Shown here: piece by piece, positions 37,628-49,215 of the stretch
Numbering within the stretch: position 1 is the stretch's first letter
Layout of the letters: each line of letters opens with the position of its first letter
From: Hevea brasiliensis
Lineage: Eukaryota > Streptophyta > Magnoliopsida > Malpighiales > Euphorbiaceae
DNA length: 64,000 nucleotides
Direction of reading: 5' to 3'
NCBI RefSeq assembly: GCF_030052815.1
Contig: NC_079510.1
Coordinates: forward strand, 10,549,375-10,613,374
The notes under the pieces: model-generated
The model's input: the letters and a program-made list of their open reading frames with translations, nothing else
Told to the model about the DNA's origin: nothing
Database searches by the model: none
Position numbers and translations under genes: made by a program

Positions 37628-38715
37628 ATGCGTAGAAGGTGAGAGAGCTGCCATCGCACTGTAACCATATGTGCCCGTCGAGGTGTCGGCAGACAGATGA
37701 GGCGCCGCCAGGAGGCGGGGTAGGAGGCCTAGAGCTGCTCAAGTAGAAGAGCAGCTACCCACAGTTCAGGAACAGTCTTTCATGGCACAGGGTCCCATGG
37801 ACCCCATGGCAGCTACTCTAGTTGGTTTACAGAGAACCATCGACATGATGGCTCAGTATATGGTCCATCCTCCACAGCAGCAGCAGTCCACCGCACCAAG
37901 AGAGGAATCTTACAAACAGATCATAAACTTCAAGAAGTTGGTGCCCGGTACTTATGATGTGTCAGACGACGCATATCGGTTTTTGGATTCCTGCGAGCGG
38001 CAGAGCAGTCTGATTGGTGATAGAAGATTGATAGAGTGTATGCAGCACGTCATGGGGCCCATGCCTAGGCAATGGATGAATGACTACGTGTTACCCTGGA
38101 TGGAGGGTTTGACATGGGCTCAGTTTGTGGAACTTTTTATCAATCGGTTTGTGCCAGAAAGCTTCAGAGATCAGAAACAGTGGGCCTTTGAGGCCTTAAG
38201 ACAGAATGGCAGGTCTGTAGATGAATATGCTACAGAATTTCTGGAATTGAGCAGATATGCCCCTGCAGCAGTAGCTACAGAAAAGATGAAGGTGAAAAGA
38301 TTCCTAAAGGGGCTTGACAGGAGGTATGCGAACCTGGCCATGATGTCTGATCAGTCTTTTGATGTGGTGGTGGATCGAGCCAGACAGATTGAGGTTAGCT
38401 ATGCTGTGGATGACAGCGGAAGAGCAAAGAAAAACAGAGCAGAGGGTTCTTCAGGTGTTCCCCACATGGGTACTATGGATAGTGGTGGCCAAACTACTTA
38501 CAGAGGAAGAAGCAGAAATAAGAGGAGTGGTTTTAGACACAAATCCCGAGGGTTCAGACCAGGGTACGGATCCAGCAGTGGAAACGATTCAGTGGCAAGG
38601 CGCCTGCTCGTTCAGATCCTCTTTGGCACCGTGCAGTACAGTGGAAGAGGACATTCAGACCTTGTTTGATGGGGTCGAGTATGCTTGTGTGTGGCCAACC
38701 GGGCCACTTTGCTAG
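37628..38715 (+). pseudogene. gag of copy 2, frameshifted
   Basis: The ATG at 37628 matches the gag start of copy 1, but a TGA follows after four codons, and the Pro/Arg-rich N-terminal part up to about 37780 is out of frame. From 37782 the frame is open for 295 codons: a short PPQQQQ region, then the Gag core with QWMNDYV, FVELFINRFVPESF and RFLKGLDRRYANLAMM, then a Gly/Arg/Ser-rich linker. The frame ends at 38669 just before the CCHC knuckle. The knuckle ([12 protein letters not shown], about 38685-38725) is coded in the downstream pol frame. In this clade Gag and Pol are normally one continuous frame. Confidence 0.85.
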
Positions 38716-41700
38716 AGACTGCCCCGTTTTCAGTGAGCCACAGATGGGGTCACAGGGTTCTGTTGCAAATGTTCCTCGACAATTGTATCCGGGTGCTTCC
38801 AACATGGCAGGCAGTCAGTTCAGTGGCCAACAGGGCCGAGGACAAGGGGGACGTGGATTTGGAGGCAGATCAGGAGGTAGAAGTCAGTATCAAGGTTCTG
38901 CCACTCAGGGTAGGGGTCAAGCTCGGGTTTTCACCCTGACCCACCAGGATGCTCAAGCTTCAAATGCAGTTGTGGCAGGTATTCTTCTGGTCTGTTCTTA
39001 TGAGGCTCGTGTTTTGATAGATCCGGGTGCTACGCACTCATTTGTCTCCCCTGTGTTTGCCATGAGGTTGGGTAGAAACCCTACAACTTTAGAGTGCCCT
39101 TTGTCAGTAGCTACCCCACTTAGTGACAACATAGAAGTAGACATGGTATTTCCGGGTAGCCCAGTGGTAGTGGATGGAAAGATCCTCCCAGCAGACTTGG
39201 TTCCTCTACCAGTAATGGATTTCGATGTAATCCTGGGGATGGACTGGTTGGCAACTCATTATGCCACCTTAGACTGCAGGAACAAAAAGGTATACTTCCA
39301 CATACCTGGTGTGGAAGAGTTTAGTTTTGATGGTGACAGGAGCGTGGCTCCATATAATTTGGTGTCAGCAATTAGTGCTAGAAAAATGTTGAGGCGTGGA
39401 TGCCAAGGGTATTTGGCATTAGTGAGAGATACATCTGTAGAAGGTGTCAGCATGGAAAATGTTCCTGTTGTCAGAGAATTTATGGATGTCTTCCCTGAAG
39501 AGCTTCCAGGGTTGCCACCAGAAAGGGGAATAGAGTTCTGCATTGATGTTATTCCGGGTACAAACCCCATATCCATGCCACCTTACAGGATGGCACCAGC
39601 AGAATTGAAAGAGTTGAAGGAGCAACTACAGGAGCTTTTGGACAAGGGTTTCATACGTCCGAGCACTTCACCCTGGGGTGCTCCTGTTTTATTTGTGAGA
39701 AAGAAGGATGGGTCATTGAGGTTGTGTATCGACTACAGACAGCTGAACAAGGTGACAGTGAAGAACAAGTATCCACTTCCTCGGATCGATGATCTGTTTG
39801 ATCAGCTCCAAGGAGCTAGATTCTTTTCCAAGATAGACCTGCGATCAGGCTACCATCAATTGAGAATCAGGAATGAGGACGTGTCCAAAACGGCTTTCAG
39901 GACAAGATATGGTCATTATGAGTTCTTGGTGATGTCTTTTGGACTCACTAATGCACCAGCAGCCTTCATGGACTTGATGAACAGGGTGTTCAAGCCATTT
40001 TTGGACCGTTTTGTCATCGTATTCATAGATGACATTCTGGTATACTCTCGGACCGAGGAAGAACACGTGTGGCACTTGAGGATGGTGTTGCAGACGTTGA
40101 GGGAGCACCAGCTATATGCCAAATTTTCAAAATGTGAATTTTGGCTAGAAAGCATCTCATTCTTGGGACACGTGATTTCTAGTGACGGCATTCAAGTGGA
40201 TCCCAAGAAAATTGAAGTCAGAATCGATTGGCTTAGGCCTACAATCCAACGAGGTGCGAAGTTTTCCAGGTTTAGCTGGCTACTACAGGCGTTTTGTACA
40301 AGATTTCTACAGAATAGCGGATCCCCTAACTAAGTTGACAAGGAAGAATGTTCCATTCATTTTGACAGATGACTGTGAGGTGAGTTTCCAGAAGAGTAAG
40401 GAGTGTCTAACCACCGCCTGTGTTGACACTACACCTGTGAGTGGTGAAGGATACACCGTGTATTGTGACGCCTCTAGAGTTGGCCTAGGGTGTGTTTTGA
40501 TGCAGAATGGAAAGGTAGTGGCTTATGCTTCAAGGCAGCTGAAGAGGCATGAGCAGAACTACCCCACCCATGATTTGGAAATGGCGGCTGTAATCTTTGC
40601 ACTGAAAATCTGGAGACACTACCTGTATGGCGAAGTGTGCGAGATATACACCGACCACAAGAGTTTAAAGTACATCTTCCAACAGAGGGACTTAAACTTG
40701 AGACAGAGGAGATGGATGGAGCTTCTGAAAGACTATGATTGCACCATCCAGTACCACCCTGGGAAGGCCAATGTTGTAGCAGATGCCTTGAGCAGAAAAT
40801 CTTCTGGCAGTTTGGCGCACATTTCAGTAGAGAAGAGACCATTGATTCAGGAGGTACATGAGTTGATGGATCAAGGTTTAATCCTAGATCTTTCAGATGA
40901 GGGGGTATTGTTGGCTCACTTTTCAGTGAGGCCAGACTTGAGGGACAGAGTTAGAGTTTCCCAGCACAGAGACCAACAATTGATGAAGATCATAGAAAGA
41001 GTACAGCAAGGTGAAGGTGGTGAGTTTGGATTTGCCAATGATGGCGCCCTAGTGCAAGGTTCTAGGATATGTGTGCCCGATGTGGACAACCTCAGGAATG
41101 AAATCATGCGAGAGGCACACTACACACTGTACAGTGTCCACCCAGGTTCCACCAAGATGTACCATGATGTGAAGGATAGCTATTGGTGGAATGGCATGAA
41201 GAGAGACATTGCAGACTTTGTGTCCAAGTGCTTGACTTGTCAGAAGGTGAAGTTTGAACACCAGAGACCGTCAGGGAAGCTGTAAGAGCTCCCTATCCCA
41301 GAATGGAAGTGGGAAATGATCACAATGGATTTTGTGACTGGGTTGCCTCGTACCACGCGAGGATATGATTCGATATGGGTAATTGTAGACCGCTTGACCA
41401 AATCAGCTCACTTCTTACCTGTAAAGACTACATACTCTGTGGCACAGTATGCCCAGCTCTACATTCGAGAAATAGTCAGATTACATGGAGTTCCGGCTTC
41501 CATAATATCTGACAGAGGGCCCCAGTTCACTTCTCGGTTTTGGAGAAAGTTGCAGGAGGCACTTGGCACACAGTTGAACTTCAGTACGGCATTCCACCCT
41601 CAGACAGATGGGCGATCAGAAAGGACAATCCAAACATTGGAAGATATGCTTCGCATGAGTGTATTGGATTTTGGAGGTCAATGGGATGAGCAGCTAGCTT

Positions 41701-42355
41701 TGGTGGAGTTTGCCTACAACAACAGTTATCACTCCAGCATAGGGATGGCACCCTATGAGGCATTATATGGAAGAAAGTGTAGGTCTCCTCTGTGTTGGAC
41801 AGAAATGGGGGAAGCAAGAGTGCATGATGTAGACCTGGTGCAGTACACTTCAGAGATGGTTCCCTTAATCAGGGAACGAATTGACTTTCAAGATGGCGTA
41901 AGAGTTATGCACTCCCAGACGGAGGGATGTGGAGTTTGCGATGGCGACTATGTATTCCTGAAGGTATCTCCAATGAAGGGAGTCATGAGATTCGGAAAGA
42001 AGGGCAAGTTGGCACCTCGGTATATCGGACCTTTTGAGGTTACGGATAGAGTTGGAGCAGTTGCCTACCGGTTGGAGCTACCACCCAACCTCTCTCACGT
42101 TCATCCTGTGTTTCACATCTCCATGCTCAGGAAATACATTCCCGATCCTTCTCATGTCTTTGCAAGGATGTGATAGAGCTAAAGAGAACTTGACATTTGA
42201 GGAGCGACTGTAGCCATAGTGGACTACCAAGTGAGACAGTGAGATCAAAGCAGATCCCTATGGTTAAGGTTTTGTGGAGGAGTCGATCGGTGGAAGAGTG
42301 CACTGGAGTCGAGCAGGACATGCGTAGCAAGTACCCTTATCTGTTCAATGTATAA
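38666..42355 (+). pseudogene. pol polyprotein of copy 2, broken (PR-RT-RNaseH-INT-chromodomain)
   Basis: The frame entering at 38666 covers the zinc knuckle, a Gly/Arg/Gln-rich linker, protease (DPGATHSF, 39019-39042) and RT with FIDD (40021-40032). It is lost near 40215-40250 by an indel and resumes in the frame ending at 41285. That frame holds RNase H (CDAS near 40462, catalytic Glu kept at about 40577, DHKS, DALSRK) and the integrase HHCC zinc finger. A TAA at 41283-41285 replaces a CAA seen in copy 1. The same frame then codes the integrase catalytic core with D, D and E present (DFVTG, SDRGPQ, SERTIQ). A garbled stretch at 41880-41945 restores itself. The chromodomain-like tail after about 42160 is frameshifted; the natural stop would be 42353-42355. 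Confidence 0.9.
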
Positions 42356-42406
42356 TCATGTGCTTTATTCTGCCTTGTGTAAAAAATTCGAGGACGAATT
42401 TTCTGT

Positions 42407-42419
42407 AAGGGGGGAAGAA
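42407..42419 (+). other. polypurine tract of copy 2
   Basis: AAGGGGGGAAGAA lies directly before the 3' LTR and is the expected plus-strand primer. Confidence 0.9.
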
Positions 42420-45014
42420 TGTAACACCCCAAAAATTTTAAATTTATGAGTATTTTTGGTATTTTAATTTTATTTGAATTTTAGGAATTTTTTGAGATTT
42501 TTCGGATTTTAAAAATCGGGTTCGATTTTCTGAAAATATAAACTTTGATGATTTTTAAAAATTAATTTAAAGACCACGTGGCAAAACTAAAAATATATTT
42601 GGAGTCTACGTATTTTTCTGAGTTTTACGAAATTTTTTCGGAATTTTTGGACCTCGTTTTCGGTCCCGAGGCAGAGTAAAAATTCAAAGTTTTGTATTTC
42701 GAATCGAACCGGCCGAATCGAACCAGACCGGATCGGACCGGTCGAATCGGACCGGTCTCTTCTCTTTTTCTTCCTCCCGCGCGCGACGCCTTCTCCTCTC
42801 TTCTCTCTCGTTTCTCTCTCCGCCCTAGCGCCGCCATGACCAGCCAACCAGCCGGCGCGCCAGCCCATGGCCGGCCGCCAAAACGGCGGAAAACGCCACG
42901 TAACGTCCCAGCGCGCCGCTTCGACTTCCTCGGCCAAATCCGGCCGATCCGGCCACCGATTGGACCGGGTCTTGTGTCCAAAATCATCTACTCGGCGAGA
43001 GCTTTCCATAGACACCAAGAACGCCGAAATTCATTGAGCGGATTGTCCGATTTTTGCTCGGGAAGATTTTAGCCCATTTCGACTTTTGGGCTAGATTTCT
43101 CGAAAACCGTGAATCCCACGAGAAAACCGAGGCTACCAGCACGCTCCATTCGTCGAGAGCTTCGCAACGACATAAATTTCGAATTTTTCCGACACCGTTT
43201 TTCGGTGGGTCCCACGGAACTTCGCAGTGTATTTTCGAGCATTAAATGAGCTTAGAAAATTCTGAAAAATTTATGTACTAACCCCCGTGTTATGGGCTTC
43301 GTGTAGGTATCCTCGATTCGCGGAAATTCGACAGTTGATCGGGTCTGCAAAATTAGGCGAACGGACGTTACGAGAAAAAGTCTCGGGTGGGCCGAGGTTT
43401 TGGCTAGCCCCCCATTGTCAGACGTCCCGAGCGCGTTCCCGAAGTCGGAATCGGCAAAGGTAAACCCGAACCTTGCTTTTTCGTAATTTTCTAGTGCTTA
43501 AATAGGATTAAAAATCCATAAAATATTCGTGGTAGCTTAGAAAATTATGATTCTTTTTGCAATAGCTTAGTAATATTGCTAAGGACCGCGGGGCAAAGTT
43601 TTATAATTTTTAGAGCTTGTTTGGGCAGTTTTTGCAAAAATGATCAATAATAAGGACTAAATTGAAATTTTGCGTATTGTGATTGATGACTGATTTGATG
43701 GGCCCAGGAGGGGCTGTGTGATATGATTGAACTGTTGATATGTGGATTGTGAATATAGAAGTGCGTTTTTAGCCCTTTTGCAGGTCGGGTAGGTCCTAGG
43801 TATAGGGGAGACTCTGCCGGATTTTCGGCACGACTTAGGACGTAATTGGTCTTTTTCCTTGTTGTATTGAGTCAGATTGTATTAAATAAATGTAATATGA
43901 TTGTCAGGTGAGCCGGGACAGCCTTCTTCCTCCGCCCAGCCGCCACAGTAATTTGTCGTCAAGTCTGTGAGTAAAATATTAATTTTAACTGTAATTTCGA
44001 TATTATTATATGTTCAGCATGCCCATGCATCACTTATATGCATATATTTATGTAGTTAAACTCTAGGCACGAATTATGTTGCATTGATAACTGTTAATGT
44101 GCCATGAGTGTTGTTGTGGTAATTTGGAGCAGTGTGCGTGCGTTGGCGTGCGTGTGATGTGGTGTGGACTATGGATAGGACGGGTAGACACGGCTTGAGT
44201 TCTTCGCTGGGACCCGGTCCTTCGGGGTAGACACGGCTTGAGTTCTTCGCTGGGACCCCGATTTGGTATTTAAGTGGAAGTCCGAGCTGAGTTCTTCGCT
44301 GGCACCAGATTGGATTTAAGAGAGCTGTATAGGGGATCAGCTCCCATATACTATGAATGATGTTACAGGGTGTGTGAGTGCTCCAAATTACCTTTTTGAT
44401 GCTATGATGTGAATATGATGTTGATGTTGCATTTCACTCTACAGGGTGCATTAGTTACAGATAGTTATAGAGATTATGGTTAAAATTGATATTTTACTCT
44501 CTGAGTCGAACGCTCACTCCTGTTCAAAAATTTTTACAGGCCACAGGAGGATATTTTGTTCTGAGTTAACCTGCTTTTCTACTTCGCAGGTTGTTTATTA
44601 ATATTTGTGTAATTTTAATTACTCCTAGAATTTCCGCATGTGTTAGCAGTAATTATTTGAATTTGGTCTGTAATATTATATTCATGTTGGACCTGTAAAC
44701 TTAATATTTTAAGTCTGTTTTGATGGATTGGATGAGGGAGCTGAGCTCCCATTTATTATTATGTTGATGAGTATGTGGAGGGTGAGCTGAGCTCCCCAAT
44801 GGATTGTTTATTGTGTTTACAGGTCGGGTGAGTCGAAAACTCCCCGTTGGTAAGTCCATTTTATGGCCGGACTCTGTCCGTTTGTTTTCTTGATATTGGG
44901 CCCAAATGGGCCTTAGAGTTGGGTTAATGAACAGTTAGGCTTACTACGGGCCTCGGGGGCTTTAGGCTGGCCCAGGTCCTAGTGCCGGTCCGGCCCATAG
45001 GTTGGGTCGTGACA
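42420..45014 (+). repeat. 3' LTR of copy 2
   Basis: This 2595-bp LTR is near-identical to 34809-37407 outside the patches at about 42764-42903, 43352-43396 and 43936-43962. Scattered differences elsewhere are about a dozen single bases by eye. Confidence 0.95.
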
Positions 45015-45530
45015 GTTAAAGGTGTAGATTTGTTTATGATTAACAAATAAATTTGCTTTACTTATTAATTCTCATGTAATTTATAATATATTTATCTTAT
45101 TTTTTAATAATTAAAAATATTTAAAATAATGTGCATATAAATTATTTTTATATACTATTATGATGTATAATTGGTCGGTTCAATTCAAAACTGAATCGAA
45201 CTAATTAAATAGTAAAACTACAAATTTATAAGAATCAAATCAAACCAAAATATAGAGAAAACTAAATTATTTTAAAATAAAAATTTTTGGTTCTGTTCGG
45301 CTAATTGGTTTTGATGTTCTTTCACAAAATTTCACTTTCACAATTCATCACAACAATTGGGTTACACTTTCATAATAAGTCAATCAACACTTCAATAGTT
45401 ATAAGAATCATCAAAATAAGTATCAACAATTAAATAAGCAGAAATAGTAACAATTTTGCATTAACTATTCAACAATCAACAAAAATACAAGAAATTAACC
45501 ATAAACAATCTATAATCGGTTTTGCATTAA
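45015..45530. repeat. duplicated segment C, copy 2, right part
   Basis: This continues 34255-34808 after the retrotransposon. It starts with the second GTTAA and AAAGGTGTAGATTT, matching 32405-32860. It ends near ATAATCGGTTTTGCAT. Confidence 0.75.
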
Positions 45531-46149
45531 TTAACCATCAACAATCAACAACACAAGAAATTAACATATATATACAATATACTAGACAGCCAAAGAAAGG
45601 GAAAAAGAGAAGAAATCCAAATGCAATCAACAATAGTCAAGGACGATGGAAACCTATAGACAATCAACACTGGTTGATGCCAAATAAAAAAAGAAGAAAC
45701 CTTTCTTGGGTGATGATGGACGATCTAGACAACGAGGATCTTGCAAGCGAGGAGTGATGATAAAGGAGTTGACGCAAGTGAGGAGTAGATGAATGTACGT
45801 AGGAGTGGCGCCAGATGATTGAGTACTGACAAGGATCGAAAGAAAGGATGGGAAGGGATAAATGAGCATTGACAAAGTTTTGCACGAAAATAACTGGAGC
45901 CAAGAGAAAGTGAAGAGAAGGAAGGCTAGCCTGCTTAGGGACTCAGGAGCACACACGTACTCTCGCGCGCACACACACTCAACACTCATGATCAAAGTGG
46001 TAGTACTTTGCACAACCCTATAAACTTTGAAGTTTCGTTTTTTTTTTTTTTATTAAATTAATTGAATCAATTTTTTTTTAAATTATAATAAAAGAAAAAC
46101 TAAATCGATTATGTTTTCGGTTAAAAACCATTCAATGCTCACCTTTGCA
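45160..46149. mobile_element. hAT-like non-autonomous sequence, ends unclear
   Basis: The left part carries GGTCGGTTCAATTC and AACTGAATCGAAC. The right end, read on the minus strand, is TGCAAAGGTGAGCATTGAAT followed by GGTTTTTAACCGAAAA, resembling plant hAT termini. A fragment of its left part also occurs at 32530-32860. No transposase frame exists, and the open frames at 45654-46013 on the minus strand have no recognisable domains. The terminal repeats are too weak to fix the boundaries. Confidence 0.3.
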
Positions 46150-46310
46150 TATCTATAACTATGAGAATAGTGTTTTTATTTTATTTTATTTTATTTGTTT
46201 TTAAGATGGGTTATATAGTTTACTTTTTAACTAGTATTACTAGACTCTACAATTAAATATTTTTTTATTATCCAATTATATTTTTTAATGTATTAAGTGA
46301 ATATAAATAG

Positions 46311-46715
46311 TTAATAATTACTGACTATGCATTTATTAGTTGATAAAATAAAAAAAGTTAATAAAAATAAAATTTTAAAATTAAATTGAAAATTTACTAA
46401 TTAAATATTTTCATCGGTATGTAACAATCATCACTTATTAGTCAGTAAATATAAATAAATAAATTGAAAATTAGTTATGAAAATGCCATATAAATGCTAC
46501 CGACTAAATATGTGATTGATAATTATTGACTATTTATTTATTAATTGGTAAAATAAAAAGTTAAAAAAATTTTCATTTTAAAATTACATAGAAAATATAT
46601 TTGATTAAATAGTTATATTCGTATTTACCGACTACCACTTATTTAGTCGGCAAATATAAATAATAAATAATAAAGTTAGTTATGAAAATGCCACTAACTG
46701 AATGATTGGTTGAGT
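46311..46715. repeat. direct repeat, about 200 bp x 2, with CCGACTA motifs
   Basis: 46311-46520 and 46523-46715 share the order ATTACTGACTAT...TTTATTAATTGGTAAAATAAA...ACCACTTATTAGTCGG...AAATATAAATAA...TTAGTTATGAAAATGCCA. Each unit holds inverted CCGACTA/TAGTCGG-like pairs. Such motifs are common in subterminal regions of CACTA elements, but no CACTA terminus is visible, so the family is uncertain. Confidence 0.6.
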
Positions 46716-46805
46716 CACACGTGGAAAAAGTAGGGTACTCATTCCACTGAACACTTTGCCTAATTTCTCTATCCTTTATCGTACTAGAATGGGGTTGATA
46801 TGCAC

Positions 46806-47115
46806 GTGGGTGTAAACGAGTCAAGCCAAATTAAGCCGAGTTTTGAGTTATTTAGGCTCAATCTTGAACTTTAATATCAATCTTAGTCTTAAACTTTAAT
46901 ATCACAACTCGAGCTTGACTCGTTATAAATATATAAAATTCAAACTCATTTTAAACTTTATTTGTTGTAATTCAATTTAATTCTCACTCATCATAAACTC
47001 ATTTATAATATAGATGAGTCAAACTTAAATTTGACTCATTTATATATAGATAAGTAAAGTTTGAACTCGACTCTTTTATATATAAATAATAAATAAAATA
47101 TTTTAAATACTAAAA
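46806..47115. mobile_element. hAT-like terminus, truncated
   Basis: GGGTGTAAACGAGTCAAGCC at about 46808, followed by repeated GAGTCAAA/CGAGCTTGA motifs, is typical of one end of a common plant hAT group. The matching right end was not found. Confidence 0.3.
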
Positions 47116-48699
47116 AAAATAAAATATAACTTATTAAGACCTACATAAGATTTTAATAATCTTTAATTCAATTAAGGTCCCATTAAGATCCACTTAATAT
47201 GTTTAAGATTTAAGATATTCAATAAAACGATGAGAGGTTCTCTTCTTATAGAGGAGCCAATCCCTTCACTTCTTCATTTCTTCTCAATGTGAGACAAATG
47301 GTATTATTCTTTCACCACTTGGAAGGCCAATATAAAGTTTGTTATGTAAATATTTAACAATGGAACCACTAGTAATCTAACAGTAGAGGTTGTTCCATCT
47401 ATGTTGTAATGCCCTCAAAGTAGGCAGTTTCATACAGTCTACTATTCTAATGACCGGTGTCGGTTCGGACAGTCAAGAGGCTTAGAACCAGAATTAAACC
47501 ATTTAGAAATGCCAGAAATAAAAATTAATAGTCATTACATGAAGGTTAAATGCAAATAAAAAAAATCAGTCATAAAGGGTTAAATGAGCCAAGGCCACAA
47601 CAATGGATGACCTAAACGGGAAGTGATTGCGAGGTTAGTCGCTGTTCTATTTTTGAGTGGGACCTTGTGGCACCCTAGGCCAAAGAATTATTGTGAAGTT
47701 AAGAAAATTATGAAAATCATAGAAAAGAATCAAGAACCTGCTCAAATAATTAAACTAGCGTTTCAAAAGTAATTAAATGTTACTGGAAAAATCGATCAGA
47801 CCGGTAAGGGGTAATTTGGTCAATTTACCTTTAAAGGTGACTTTTGGCATAATTGTCCAATAAAATATAGGAAATTAAAATTGTGAAAAATAATTAAAAG
47901 TGGAGAGGTTAATGGAAAAAAAAAAAGGAAAAAGAAAAGAAAAGGGATTTTTAATTAAAGTAAATAATGACATCACCATGACACAATAAATATTAATTTT
48001 TAATATTTGAAAATTTGTGAGATAATATTACCTTAAAAAGACCAATTAGAAAAAAAATATATATATATATTTCTTATCTTCTTCTTTTTCAAGTGCCGCC
48101 CAATCTCTCTCTTCTCTCTCACTCATCTTGTTCCACCATTTTTAAGGGTTAGGAAGCTTGAATATTCCTATTTTCTTCCATAAACTCATCAAGTCCCAAC
48201 ATTAAAAATTCTCCTTAAATCTTGAGGAAACACTTGGGAGCAAAAAGGAGAGGAAAGGTTGAAGTTTTAGAAAGCTTGGAATTGGCTCAATTAAGGTTAG
48301 TTTGATTTTTAACTTTTATCTTCTTCTAAACATGAATTTAAGTTGAGTTAAAGTGAAAATTGATGAAAAATGAAGAAGACATGCATGATTGAGCCTTATG
48401 GAAATTCGGCCAGCCATGGGTATGGTAGAATTTGATGGTGTTTGATTAAATAAAACTTGAATTGTCATGTGTTTTGTGGTGTTAAATATGAGTAGTGAAA
48501 GAATTATGTATGAATTTAGTTAGTTGAAGAATTAGGGTTATGGTTGGTTGAAAATTTGGGGACTTTTGTGAATTAATGACCAATTGACATTAGTGATGCT
48601 TAATTTGGTCAATTAGTGTATTATAGAGTATGAATTGATGAATTGAATTGAAATACATGATGGTTGGCAAAGTGTTGAATGCTGGTAGTGTGACCTTAG

Positions 48700-49215
48700 T
48701 CAATTCAAATGGCCATAACTGAAAATGGGCTACTCCAATTGGTGTGAGGGCAATTGAAGATGAAAATTAAGACCCAAAACTACAATTTTTATGTTGAAAC
48801 CCAACCCTAAAACTGAAAACAAATTAGTGTAAAATTAGGTAAAACCCGGATTAGGTACAATGCCACTGTTCAAAAATGACCATATAAACAGTATTTGTTC
48901 AAATGGTCATAACTTGGTCTAGGAAGGTCCAAATGACTTGAAATTTATACCGATGGAAAGCTGAGACATAGAACTACAACTTTCATGAAAAATACAAATC
49001 TAAATTCTGACCATAACCCATCCGAAAAGTGAGCCACAATTAGGGCACCAAAGCTACCCAAACCAAATTGGTACCCAGAATTCTGGGTTAGAACCAATCC
49101 GGCCAGCCACTTTAAAATTAACATAACTTAAGCTACAAAACTCTAAATGGAGTGATTCAAAAAGAGAATTAAAGCTAAGACATTGAAGAACAACTTTGAT
49201 AAAGAAAAGTTGGCC
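48700..49215 (+). repeat. degenerate 190-bp tandem repeat in the outer LTR
   Basis: The motif GGCCATAACTG/GGTCATAACTTGGT/AACATAACTTAAGC, each time followed about 20-30 bp later by a CCAATTGG-type sequence and about 80 bp later by ACAACTTTCATGA-like sequence, recurs at 48712, 48906 and 49122. The nested LTR is inserted in the third unit. The nested LTR has the same organisation at 50520-51200. Confidence 0.6.

Larger units (their letters stand above)
34809..45014 (+). mobile_element. Ty3/gypsy chromovirus (Tekay-like) LTR retrotransposon, copy 2
   Basis: This is the same family as copy 1, on the plus strand: LTRs at 34809-37407 and 42420-45014, a tRNA-iMet PBS at 37412-37423, and a PPT at 42407-42419. 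The target duplication GTTAA is perfect (34804-34808 and 45015-45019). The insertion is confirmed by the paralogous empty site at 32405-32409. Gag and pol are in frames broken at different places from copy 1, apart from the shared zinc-knuckle region. Outside three patches the LTR pair is almost identical, so this insertion looks recent. Confidence 0.95.

Noticed and set aside
37409..37642. 77-codon frame starting at the 5' LTR end of copy 2 (and 7966-8157 in copy 1)
   Set aside because: It overlaps the primer site and leader and reads through a conserved non-coding leader; the conserved gag ATG lies downstream.
42587..43072. Open frames in the 3' LTR of copy 2
   Set aside because: LTR sequence without coding signatures, not conserved between the two LTRs of the same element.
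45654..46013. 119-codon minus-strand frame
   Set aside because: No motif, and it lies within hAT-like repeat sequence; low-complexity Leu/Ser/Phe composition.
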